A DNA stretch of 64,000 nucleotides from Caryophanales bacterium UBA2289 (GTDB lineage Bacteria > Bacillota_I > Bacilli_A > Izemoplasmatales > Hujiaoplasmataceae). Numbering within the stretch: position 1 is the stretch's first letter; every line of letters begins with the position of its first letter. The translations under genes were made by a program, and so were the position numbers. Below the pieces are notes generated by a model that saw only the letters and a program-made list of their open reading frames with translations, had not been told where the DNA came from and searched no databases. Shown piece after piece: positions 1 through 8,079 of the stretch. Where the stretch lies: NCBI GenBank assembly GCA_002345505.1, contig DDWJ01000015.1, forward strand, positions 19,827 through 83,826, read 5' to 3'.

Positions 1-497
1 TCAATAAAATAACGTAGTAGTTCAAACTCTTTAGGTGTAAGATTCACTAAATCATCGGCTACAAAAACTTTTCTAGAAGCCATATCAATCTTAATAACAC
101 CGAAATTAATGTCGGTCAAATCTTTTGTAGTTTTACTCAAAAGTTTATTAACTCTCGCGACTAAAACGCCTGGTGAAAATGGCTTGGTTACATAATCATC
201 AGCACCAAGCTTGAAACCTTTCAATTGATCATACTCATCGCTTCTAGCTGTAAGCATAACCACAGGTATTGTCATATATTCTCTAATTCGCTCTAGGACA
301 AACCATCCATCATATTTTGGCATCATAACATCTAAGATGACTAGGTCAACTTTTTTACCCGTCTCAAATAAAATGTCCAAAGCTTCTTCGCCGTCTTCGG
401 CTTCTAAAACCTTATAGCCTTCTCGAACTAGAAAATCAGCAAGTAACTTTCTGATTCTAAATTCGTCATCGACAATTAAAACATACGTATTCTTCAT
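1..497 (-). CDS. OmpR/PhoB-type response regulator (C-terminus cut by window edge)
   Basis: Two-component response regulator; only the first 165 codons are inside the window. Residues 1-120 form a CheY-like receiver: acidic residues in VDDE (10-12), phospho-acceptor Asp56 in VILDVMMPKYDG, switch Thr in MLTARSDE and the conserved Lys in YVTKPFSP. A winged-helix DNA-binding domain begins near residue 125 and its LTPKEFELLRYF segment is typical of the OmpR/PhoB class. The ATG at 497 is preceded by an AAGGATG ribosome site. No sensor kinase is visible; one may lie to the left. A terminator (631-659) separates it from the cps genes upstream, so it is probably a separate transcription unit. Confidence 0.9.
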   Translation of the reverse strand, partial: MKNTYVLIVDDEFRIRKLLADFLVREGYKVLEAEDGEEALDILFETGKKVDLVILDVMMPKYDGWFVLERIREYMTIPVVMLTARSDEYDQLKGFKLGADDYVTKPFSPGVLVARVNKLLSKTTKDLTDINFGVIKIDMASRKVFVADDLVNLTPKEFELLRYFI

Positions 498-630
498 AAA
501 AACATCACATCCTTATTAAAATAAAATTCAATATACCATATAAACAGGGGGGAAAGGTACATTGAATTATTTAAATTATACCTCAAATTTATGTTGATTT
601 TGTGATAAACAATACAAGATTATTTAAAAA

Positions 631-659
631 GAGAGCACTACAATTTGTGTAATACTCTC
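631..659 (-). terminator. Rho-independent terminator after cpsCD
   Basis: A 12-bp stem with a 5-nt loop, followed by a T-run when read on the minus strand. Two positions are G-U pairs only in the minus-strand RNA and C-A mismatches on the plus strand, which fixes the direction. Confidence 0.85.
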
Positions 660-667
660 ATTTTGCT

Positions 668-1351
668 TTATTCTTCTCTTTGATAGTAATAATAGTTATA
701 ATAACCATTAGATTTCTTAGCATCCACATTAGAAAGAACTGCGCCAATAACATTGGCTCCATTTTCTTCCAGTTGCTTTAAACCGTGTTTTGCTTGATCT
801 TTTTTAGTCTTTTTGTAAGAAGCGATATAAACAACTCCATCAGCCAAACTACTAGTAACCAAAGCATCTGTAACGGTTAACACAGGTGGAGAGTCAATTA
901 CGATATAATCATATTCTTTTCTTAATTTCTCAATTAAATCGGCAACTTTTTTTGATTGTAAAATAACATGAGGTGCAGTTAACATGTTTCCTGTAAGTAA
1001 AAGGTCTATTTTTGAATCATCTTTAATGATTAACTCTTCAATTGGTTTTTCATTAACGATAAAATCATAAAATCCTATATCATTAATTTTATGAAATGCA
1101 CGGTGAATCTTCGGTCTTCTTAAATCAAAATCTAAGATAATAACTTTTAAACCTTTTTCAGCGTAAACCGCTGCTAAGTTAATAGCGGTAGTTGTTTTAC
1201 CGTCTTCTGGCGTAGCAGAAGTAATTTGAATTACTCTATAAGGATTATCGATACTATTCATTCTAATATTTAATTCTAATTTTCTATAAGCTTCAGCTTG
1301 AGGAGAATTTGGCGTTTCAATTACTACGTTTTTATATTCAAAAACTTCCAT
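668..1351 (-). CDS. CpsD/CapB-type tyrosine autokinase
   Basis: BY-kinase that works with the membrane adaptor encoded just upstream to control capsule or exopolysaccharide assembly. Walker A lies at residues 45-55 (SATPEDGKTTT), Walker A' is ILDFDLRRP near 72-80, and Walker B is YIVIDSPP near 148-155. The C-terminus carries a Tyr cluster (GYYNYYYYQREE), the expected autophosphorylation site. At 227 aa it has the usual size of the split Gram-positive form. Its ATG follows the adaptor stop with no gap, so translation is probably coupled. Walker A has Glu-Asp before Gly-Lys where Gly-Glu is common. No glycosyltransferases are in the window, so the polymer is unknown. Confidence 0.92.
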   Translation of the reverse strand: MEVFEYKNVVIETPNSPQAEAYRKLELNIRMNSIDNPYRVIQITSATPEDGKTTTAINLAAVYAEKGLKVIILDFDLRRPKIHRAFHKINDIGFYDFIVNEKPIEELIIKDDSKIDLLLTGNMLTAPHVILQSKKVADLIEKLRKEYDYIVIDSPPVLTVTDALVTSSLADGVVYIASYKKTKKDQAKHGLKQLEENGANVIGAVLSNVDAKKSNGYYNYYYYQREE

Positions 1352-2095
1352 CTAATCCACCAACTTTCTTTCTTTAATAGTTCCTGGAACAGCAGCTAAT
1401 ACTTTAATATTTAAATGTCGTTCTAATTCTTCAACTGTTTTATATTTATTGTTGAAAAACTCTTTAACAAAAACAACACCTAAAGCTAAAATACCACCTA
1501 ACAAGCCACTGATAATAACATTTAATGTTTTATTTGGTGAACTTGGTGAAGTCGGTAGATTCGCTACATCCAACACTTTAAGTTTGTTTTGCAACAAAAC
1601 ATAAGGACTTTCTGGATCATTAGCTATTTCAATTGAGTTTTCAACCAAAGTATTAGCTATTTCTTGAGCAAGTTCTGGAGAACTATTAACTACAGAGATA
1701 TAAATAATTAAAACTTGTGAAGTTATTGATATTGAAATAGAGTTCTTTAATGAAGCTAATGAGGTAGTACTCAACTCAGGAATATCCTCAACAACGCTTT
1801 CTAGAACTCTATTAGAAACAATAAATTCTTTATAAGTTCCCATTAGATTATTCGCTATAACAATCGCTGATTGTTCATTAGTACCTGATGATTCCACATC
1901 AACCTGAACCATTAGTGATGAGTTGGCAGTATACTTGGGTTGAACAACGGAAAATGTGTATACTACACCAATTACTAAAACCCACATGGTTATAATTAGT
2001 ATTAAAGCTATATTGTTCCAAACAATTCTGAATAATTCTTGAAGACTTATTCCTTCTTGTTCTTCTAAAACATTTATATCATTATATTCATTCAT
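1352..2095 (-). CDS. CpsC/Wzz-type polysaccharide co-polymerase adaptor
   Basis: Membrane activator of the adjacent tyrosine kinase and chain-length modulator. It has a cytoplasmic N-terminus, a first transmembrane helix near residues 30-52, an extracytoplasmic domain rich in Ser/Thr/Val, a Pro-rich approach (NLPTSPSSPNKTL) and a second helix near 190-210, followed by a short cytoplasmic tail that would contact CpsD. This is the standard YveK/CpsC layout and length (247 aa). GAGGAG lies 6 nt before the ATG. It is immediately followed by cpsD and preceded by the two UppP genes on the same strand. Confidence 0.9.
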   Translation of the reverse strand: MNEYNDINVLEEQEGISLQELFRIVWNNIALILIITMWVLVIGVVYTFSVVQPKYTANSSLMVQVDVESSGTNEQSAIVIANNLMGTYKEFIVSNRVLESVVEDIPELSTTSLASLKNSISISITSQVLIIYISVVNSSPELAQEIANTLVENSIEIANDPESPYVLLQNKLKVLDVANLPTSPSSPNKTLNVIISGLLGGILALGVVFVKEFFNNKYKTVEELERHLNIKVLAAVPGTIKERKLVD

Positions 2096-2188
2096 TTAAA
2101 TCTCCTCGCTATCATCTTAGATAAATAACTAATATAATATTGCAAAAATATTATAACTTAAATATTAAAATAAAACAACTTATAAAAA

Positions 2189-3052
2189 CTAGATAGATAA
2201 CCCCATAAATAATGTAGTAAAGCCAAAAATTAAGTTATAAATATAGAAAAAAGCTAATTTTCCTTTTCTAAACCAGATGAAAATCCATTTTAACGCAAAA
2301 TAAGTAGCGACGATACTAACAATAAAAGCAATTAAGTAATAAAAATAATTTAAGACATTTGAAGCGTCAAAATTATGCATTATATTTTCCATGTTGAAAT
2401 TGACTTGAATAATTTGATAGAACATTGTAGCTATAGATATCGGTATTAACATCATGAAAGTAAATTTCAGCGCGGAATCCATTGATAACTTTCGATTAAC
2501 TCCTGCAGCGGTTGCGACACCCAATCTGCTCAATCCTGGCATAACAGATATAACTTGAACAATACCAATATATATTGCGTCACTTGCTTTAACATCAGTA
2601 TTTACATGCATTTCAGTATGATTTCTAACTACATATAAAATTGTAGCGGTAATTAAAGAACCAATACCAATAATCAATAAAGGATTTAATAGAAAGTAAT
2701 TTCTAATCAATAAATCAAAAAAATAGCCCAAAACTAAAATCGGTATTATACCTATAAAAACATTTCTTAGATAACAAAAATTCTTTTTCACTTCTTTGTC
2801 TCTATTGCCTTTAAACATATAGGAGAAAAAATCTGATAAATATATTTTGAGTTCTTTTCTTAAATAATAGATTACCGCTATCATTGATCCAAAGTTCAGT
2901 AAAATAAGAAAAAAGGGACTATTATCAATATCCGTTGGGACTAGTTCTTGAAAAACAGAAACGTGTCCAGATGACGATATTGGCAACACCTCGGTAACGC
3001 CTTGGATAGCGCCTAAAAATATATACTTTAAAAATTCTATTAACACATCCAT
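2189..3052 (-). CDS. uppP: Undecaprenyl-diphosphatase (BacA family), paralogue 1
   Basis: Polytopic membrane phosphatase that recycles undecaprenyl diphosphate to the lipid carrier used for cell-wall and exopolysaccharide building blocks. The family signature GVTEVLPISSSGH follows the first helix (residues about 19-31), and the second signature near 170-180 reads PGLSRLG. The catalytic Arg is kept, but Ser of the usual PGxSRSG is Leu here. It is 287 aa, normal for the family, with about seven or eight hydrophobic segments. It sits 19 nt downstream of paralogue 2 and upstream of cpsCD, so lipid-carrier supply for the Cps polymer is a reasonable inferred role. The altered second motif may mean different activity or specificity. 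Confidence 0.9.
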   Translation of the reverse strand: MDVLIEFLKYIFLGAIQGVTEVLPISSSGHVSVFQELVPTDIDNSPFFLILLNFGSMIAVIYYLRKELKIYLSDFFSYMFKGNRDKEVKKNFCYLRNVFIGIIPILVLGYFFDLLIRNYFLLNPLLIIGIGSLITATILYVVRNHTEMHVNTDVKASDAIYIGIVQVISVMPGLSRLGVATAAGVNRKLSMDSALKFTFMMLIPISIATMFYQIIQVNFNMENIMHNFDASNVLNYFYYLIAFIVSIVATYFALKWIFIWFRKGKLAFFYIYNLIFGFTTLFMGLSI

Positions 3053-3071
3053 GGCTTCACCCCACCTCTTA

Positions 3072-3914
3072 TTAAATAATAAATAGAAATATAGCTAATA
3101 ATCCTATTCCAAAACAGTAATAACTAAAATATCTTAATTTGCCACTTTTAAATATACTAAATATTAATTTATAGGCTATATAAGTGGCAAACATAGCCCC
3201 TAAAAATGCAACAATATAATAGATATATTGTACACTAGATATTGTAGCACTTTCTTTAGTAAAATCAACAATCATTAATCCTGTAGATGCAATCGAGATA
3301 AAAATATACATTAAGAAAGAAAAATTAAGCGCATTGTTAATTCCGGATCCTCTTTTTAATGCAGTCGATGTTGTCATACCAGATCTTGAAATACCAGGAA
3401 ATATAGCCACCGCTTGTGCAATACCAATAAATAGAGTATCCCACCAACTGATATTTTTATTATCTCTTTTAAATTCAATTGTGCTAATATAATAAATCAC
3501 AGTTGCTGTAACCAAAAGACCGATTCCTGATAAAAGTATACCACGTTCTTCACTTAAATGCTCGATTATTGGTTTGAAATATAATCCCGCTAACCCCGCC
3601 GGAATACATGCTATAAGTATTTTCGTAAGAAATAAAGTATTTTCTTTATTTTCAATCCTCTTCGAAGGTTTAAATACATAGATAACTAATGACTTAACTA
3701 ATTTAATTAATCTTTTATAATAGATTATTAAGAAAGTAAACAATGATCCTGTATTTAGCAAAATTAAGAAAATAATGTTTTGATCAACTTCTAACCCAAC
3801 TAAAGCTTTGGTCAATTCGACATGCCCACTCGAAGAAACCGGCAGAACCTCTGTAATCCCTTGAATCAAGCCCAAAAAAAGATACTTAAGCAATTCAATA
3901 AAACTAAAGCCCAA
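3072..3914 (-). CDS. uppP: Undecaprenyl-diphosphatase (BacA family), paralogue 2
   Basis: Second copy of the BacA/UppP membrane phosphatase, with both signatures intact: GITEVLPVSSSGH near the N-terminus and PGISRSGMTT in the middle. I place the start at a TTG at 3914. The farther upstream TTG (3932) overlaps the ribosome site GGAGGGGG, while 3914 lies 8 nt after it and gives an N-terminus (GFSFIELLKYLFLG) that aligns with paralogue 1 (DVLIEFLKYIFLG). It is first in the uppP-uppP-cpsC-cpsD run. About 280 aa, with multiple transmembrane helices. It is probably the canonical enzyme of the two. Confidence 0.92.
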   Translation of the reverse strand: MGFSFIELLKYLFLGLIQGITEVLPVSSSGHVELTKALVGLEVDQNIIFLILLNTGSLFTFLIIYYKRLIKLVKSLVIYVFKPSKRIENKENTLFLTKILIACIPAGLAGLYFKPIIEHLSEERGILLSGIGLLVTATVIYYISTIEFKRDNKNISWWDTLFIGIAQAVAIFPGISRSGMTTSTALKRGSGINNALNFSFLMYIFISIASTGLMIVDFTKESATISSVQYIYYIVAFLGAMFATYIAYKLIFSIFKSGKLRYFSYYCFGIGLLAIFLFII

Positions 3915-3941
3915 GTTTAACGCCCCCTCCAATATAAGTTA

Positions 3942-3978
3942 AAAGAAAAAGCCTTGTTAAAGAAAAGGCTTTTTCTTT
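3942..3978 (-). terminator. Terminator after the superoxide reductase gene
   Basis: A 14-bp A/T-flanked stem (arms 3942-3955 and 3965-3978) with a central GCC/GGC and a 9-nt loop. It lies just 3' of the superoxide reductase stop on the minus strand. Confidence 0.8.
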
Positions 3979-3990
3979 ACTTGAAAACTA

Positions 3991-4365
3991 CTATTTAAAT
4001 TCTTTCATCCATAAACCATGGATGTTACAGTACTCATAAACCTTGACTTCTTTAGAAAAATCAACAAAGAATTCAGCCTCTGGCTTATCTTCAGGTTTAA
4101 AAGTCTTGATATAGTACTTATCGCCGTTTTCAATAAAAATCCATTGAATAAAATGTTTTTCAAGCATTGGATGCGGAACAGAACCAACTTTTACACTTAT
4201 TTTGTTGTCACTAATCTTTTCTACAACCGGTAAGTGTTTTTCATTTCCTTCTTCCTCTTTTTTAGGTTTTAGGAGTATCATTTCTTCTCCGCAGCAAACT
4301 AAAGTAGAATCAACTGGGTAAGTATAGCAAATTCTTTTGCAAAGCTCACAATAATAAATATTCAT
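3991..4365 (-). CDS. Superoxide reductase (desulfoferrodoxin, 2Fe type)
   Basis: Reduces superoxide to peroxide without making O2, the usual defence in anaerobes. An N-terminal desulforedoxin-like centre uses Cys6, Cys9 and the Cys24-Cys25 pair. The catalytic Fe(His)4(Cys) site is visible: His44, His65 (VPHPM), His71, Cys113 and His116 (YCNIHGLW). The Glu69-Lys70 pair next to His71 matches the EK pair known to act in catalysis. At 124 aa it has the normal length for class I. Ribosome site GGGAGGA before the ATG. It is transcribed alone and ends at its own terminator. No rubredoxin partner is adjacent. Confidence 0.95.
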   Translation of the reverse strand: MNIYYCELCKRICYTYPVDSTLVCCGEEMILLKPKKEEEGNEKHLPVVEKISDNKISVKVGSVPHPMLEKHFIQWIFIENGDKYYIKTFKPEDKPEAEFFVDFSKEVKVYEYCNIHGLWMKEFK

Positions 4366-4456
4366 ACTAAATCCTCCCTTTATTATATTTCAAATTCATA
4401 TTATCATAAATACCTACTTTTTTAAAGACTTTATCAAAAATCGGTATTTTATAAAG

Positions 4457-5593
4457 CTAAGTATTCTTTATTTGTCTATTCATATTATACATAATACCAT
4501 CATAAACGATCATAGGGTCTTCTAATTTAAAAAGATATGCCTTTTTACCGTACCTAAAAAACAATTCATTTCTTCTGAGAAATTTTAAATCTTTTATCTT
4601 ATCAATGTCAAACATATACTCTTTCATCTTATTTAATACAAACAATTGACCTCTTATAATCTCTAAATCCGCATGTCCTAATGTTGTTAATTCCATTGAT
4701 TTTGAATTTACTAAAAACATTGAACCTTCAGAGTAAATTACCTCTTTAGAAAGTCTTGGTAATTCTTTTTTCTGTAATTCATCCCACGAAATCAAATTAT
4801 CAAATTCCAATCCATTAAGAAGTGAAAAATCATCAAAAGAAGCTATATGACCGCATTCAGAACAATAAATATCATTCTTTTTAGTAGATAAGGTCTGACT
4901 TTTCATGCATTTAGGACAAATATACAAATAGCCTTCTAACCCTAAAGCTCTATTTCTCGGATTATAAAAATATTTAAATTCCCGATTCCAATCGTAATCG
5001 TTGTATTGTAAAGAATCCTTTATTTTATTATAAATTTCATCAAGTTTTAAAATATCCATATCAGATTTTTTTATAATAGTCTTAAAATTAAGTTCAATCA
5101 AACCTTTTTTACTATTTTTTAATGCCCATCTTGGATTAGATAAATACCCACCGTTAATTTGACATACTACAACATCCCTTTTTTCTTTCTTAATGAGTTT
5201 AGCAATTGACTTAGGAACTAAGTTGCTATCACCAAAAAAACTGCTTTCTTCTTCAGGAATAATTAAGACAGGCTTATCTATTAATACATTATGAATTCTT
5301 TTAATCAAAGGTACATCAAAACCTAAACTACTTTTCAAAACATAATTATCATATTTAGACATAAAATAATTAACGTATTTATTTGTCTTTTCAAGTTCAT
5401 TCAAAACGATTATTGGCTTATTCTTCAAAAGTTTTGTTACATAAAACCCATTTAATAAAGAAGAATTACTTACTAGTAAAATATAAGAATCTTTTCTTAA
5501 AGGATCGAAATCGCCAAAATCTACTTTATACTTATTTTTTCTATTCAAATAGAACTTCATTAAACTGTCTATCATTCCGTTTTTCAAACTCAT
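4457..5593 (-). CDS. PlsC-like acyltransferase-fold protein with zinc ribbon
   Basis: Resembles Bacillota proteins annotated as lysophospholipid acyltransferases. Residues 1-180 hold the PlsC-like order, including a PEEESSFFGD segment at the place of the PEG motif and the ICQINGGYLSNPRW-like segment (here VCQINGG). The catalytic HX4D motif is not recognisable: the equivalent stretch reads SNSSLLNG. Residues about 228-252 form a zinc ribbon (CPKC...CSEC). The C-terminal third looks like a small beta-rich domain. Activity as an acyltransferase is therefore uncertain. I prefer the ATG at 5593 to the GTG at 5602, which lies too close to the AAAGG ribosome site. Confidence 0.6.
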   Translation of the reverse strand: MSLKNGMIDSLMKFYLNRKNKYKVDFGDFDPLRKDSYILLVSNSSLLNGFYVTKLLKNKPIIVLNELEKTNKYVNYFMSKYDNYVLKSSLGFDVPLIKRIHNVLIDKPVLIIPEEESSFFGDSNLVPKSIAKLIKKEKRDVVVCQINGGYLSNPRWALKNSKKGLIELNFKTIIKKSDMDILKLDEIYNKIKDSLQYNDYDWNREFKYFYNPRNRALGLEGYLYICPKCMKSQTLSTKKNDIYCSECGHIASFDDFSLLNGLEFDNLISWDELQKKELPRLSKEVIYSEGSMFLVNSKSMELTTLGHADLEIIRGQLFVLNKMKEYMFDIDKIKDLKFLRRNELFFRYGKKAYLFKLEDPMIVYDGIMYNMNRQIKNT

Positions 5594-5670
5594 AATTATC
5601 ACAACCTTTATGTGAAAAATTATACCATACTTTTAGTACTTTTTATATCAGCGTTTTTACAAAACAAAAA

Positions 5671-5699
5671 AACAGAAACTCATGAATAGAGTTTCTGTT
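5671..5699 (-). terminator. Terminator after the large lipoprotein gene
   Basis: Perfect 11-bp inverted repeat (arms 5671-5681 and 5689-5699) with a 7-nt loop. Read on the minus strand it is followed by a T-rich tract. Confidence 0.88.
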
Positions 5700-5718
5700 T
5701 AAGTTTAAAATAAAGTTA

Positions 5719-7914
5719 CTATTTTGCCCACATTATATCTTGAATGTCTTCCATTATTTCATCAATTCTTGTTTTGTTTGCTGTTGTTAAATTAGTGTAA
5801 GCAAAACCAGCAACTTCACCAGAAACTGAATCTAAATAATCTAAAACATCAGTTACAAGATCAGGATATGAATCTACTTCTAAATCAGCAAGCATTTCAT
5901 TTTCTAACAATACAACAACTGCATCAATAATTCCGTCTAAGTATCCACGATTTTCAGTATCAACTAAACCATCATAAACATCCATTAAGAATGCGAATAA
6001 GAAATAGTCATTGTCTTCAGAATAGATTGCTTCATAATCGTCTGCATATAATTCTTCATATGCGTTAGCATAATCTAAGAATACATCTTCTTCATCAAGG
6101 TAAGCAAAAATATTAGTAATTAATCCATATTGTTCTTCAGTAGTATTGTTCATGAATGTTTCAATATCAGTAATGATTGTTGTTAAATCCATACTGTAAT
6201 AAGTACTTTCAACACTCATCATGTCACCCATAGACATTGTTAATGCTAAAGTAGCATAATCAATAATTAGGCCTCTAACAGCTTCGAAATCTTCTTGAGT
6301 TCTTTCACTGACAACAGCATTTAATAATGAAACAACTTCATTCATAATCTTGAATTGATAGATTGTTGAATTATAATCGTATTCATTCCAATCCCTAGTA
6401 TAATAGTCTTGAGAATAGAATTCATCATTATAAATTTCCATTTCAGCTATTAACAATAAGATTGCGCCATCTGATTCAACAAATGCATCTAATAATTCAT
6501 TGAAGGCTTCATCAAAGATATCGCTAACAGTCATTAATTGGTCATAATTCATGAATGCTAAATCAATTGCCATACCTTCTTCAGTCAATGCATCTTCTAA
6601 TGTTTCTAGGTAATCATTGAACATTGCTTCTTTTTCTTCTTCTGTATAAACATTTTCGATTTCATCTAGTAGATCTTCATTTTCTTCTAAATAGTTGTCG
6701 AAATATGTAATAACTAATGTAGCGACTTTAGCTTGTTGAGTGTATTCATGATCAGTACTTGTAAGAATAGTTTTTAATTCTTCAAAGAATGCTTGATCGA
6801 AATTGTCAACATAGTTAATGAAAGCTTCAAATGACAATAACATTGTTCCTGCCATTTTTTCTGGGCTTCCCATGTCACCAAATTGTACTTCTTGCATTTC
6901 TTCTACGATTGCAGTCATAGAATATAAAGTATTGATAGCAAGAATTACGTCTGTAGAATCTGGCATAGTAGTTCTTAAAACATTTACGATTTCGTCTTTA
7001 ATTAAAACTAATTCCGCAACATTTAAGTCTTCAGGTCCTTCTGTTTCGCTTAAAGTTTGAATCTTAGCGATTAAGTCTTCTGTAATCATTTCTTCAATAC
7101 TCATAATGTAGTCAATAACAAACATTACAGTTTTAACAACTTCATCAGATGAATCAGCTAACATAGTTTGTAATTCTTCTAAAGCAGCAATTTCGTCATC
7201 GATTTCATCAACACGTTCTTGATAATAACCCCAATAATCTTGATTATCATCAATCATTGATTGATACCAAGCTTGATCATCTTCTAACATTTCGATTTGT
7301 TGATCTAATAAATCAGGAAGTAAGTATTTTACAACTGCAGAAATGATAGCTTCAGGATTTTCAACGTTTTCCATCATTGTATCAATTACTGCAAATCCTT
7401 CATTCATGTTGTCAACATCTTCCATATCTTCAACGAATGTCGTGAAAGCGTCAACCATGTCTTCAAATTCAGTTGCTAACATACCCTTATTTACTAATTC
7501 TTCAGCAAATCCAGGATCTAATTCCATAGGTAAATTTTCACTTAAAGCTAATTGCATAGCTGTAACTTCTTGTTCCTTATTTTCTACATAAGCAACTGAA
7601 GCGCTTTGTGCAGAGTCTTGCATACCTTTTGGAGCTTTAGTTATAACAGTAAAAATAATTCTTGTCCCATCTAAACTTGAGAAATCATATGAATTAGTTT
7701 TAACTTCTTTAACTTCTTCACCATCAGCATATACATAATATCCAGCCGCATTTTCTACAGCGTCCCAACTTAAAGTTTTTCCGTCTATAGCTAAATTGGT
7801 TGGAAATGCGATTTGTTCATCATAACTGATTTCGATTTCAGAAGGATTACCACCACAAGCAGCAATACCTAAAACAGAAAACAGCATGATAAATACTAAA
7901 AATAATTTTTTCAT
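5719..7914 (-). CDS. Large acidic lipoprotein with N-terminal Fn3-like domain
   Basis: Lipid-anchored surface protein of 731 aa; I do not recognise the main body. The signal peptide ends in a lipobox (LGIAAC-GG, lipidated Cys near residue 20). Residues about 38-108 look like a fibronectin type III domain (ISWDAVENAAGYYVYADG-type strand pattern). The rest is strongly acidic and alpha-helical, rich in Asp/Glu/Met/Leu, with heptad-like stretches suggesting helical bundles or coiled coil. Cys is absent after the lipobox. GGGGAGG ribosome site. A promoter with TATAAT about 65-90 nt upstream fits a monocistronic gene, which has its own terminator. Surface or adhesion role is only an inference. Confidence 0.75.
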   Translation of the reverse strand: MKKLFLVFIMLFSVLGIAACGGNPSEIEISYDEQIAFPTNLAIDGKTLSWDAVENAAGYYVYADGEEVKEVKTNSYDFSSLDGTRIIFTVITKAPKGMQDSAQSASVAYVENKEQEVTAMQLALSENLPMELDPGFAEELVNKGMLATEFEDMVDAFTTFVEDMEDVDNMNEGFAVIDTMMENVENPEAIISAVVKYLLPDLLDQQIEMLEDDQAWYQSMIDDNQDYWGYYQERVDEIDDEIAALEELQTMLADSSDEVVKTVMFVIDYIMSIEEMITEDLIAKIQTLSETEGPEDLNVAELVLIKDEIVNVLRTTMPDSTDVILAINTLYSMTAIVEEMQEVQFGDMGSPEKMAGTMLLSFEAFINYVDNFDQAFFEELKTILTSTDHEYTQQAKVATLVITYFDNYLEENEDLLDEIENVYTEEEKEAMFNDYLETLEDALTEEGMAIDLAFMNYDQLMTVSDIFDEAFNELLDAFVESDGAILLLIAEMEIYNDEFYSQDYYTRDWNEYDYNSTIYQFKIMNEVVSLLNAVVSERTQEDFEAVRGLIIDYATLALTMSMGDMMSVESTYYSMDLTTIITDIETFMNNTTEEQYGLITNIFAYLDEEDVFLDYANAYEELYADDYEAIYSEDNDYFLFAFLMDVYDGLVDTENRGYLDGIIDAVVVLLENEMLADLEVDSYPDLVTDVLDYLDSVSGEVAGFAYTNLTTANKTRIDEIMEDIQDIMWAK

Positions 7915-8028
7915 TCTTTTCCTCCCCTTATTGGATATAATAATTTACGTCATGCAAATTATAATATTTGTATATATATTATAATACTTAATCGTGAACA
8001 TTACAAATAACATTTAAGAAATAATAGA

Positions 8029-8054
8029 AAATATAGACAAATTTGTCTATATTT
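8029..8054 (-). terminator. Hairpin after the ABC permease gene
   Basis: Perfect 26-bp palindrome lying 3' of the permease stop on the minus strand. It has weak T-runs on both sides, so it probably acts as a terminator. Confidence 0.65.
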
Positions 8055-8079
8055 CGATATATCTAATTTATTTTTTTTG

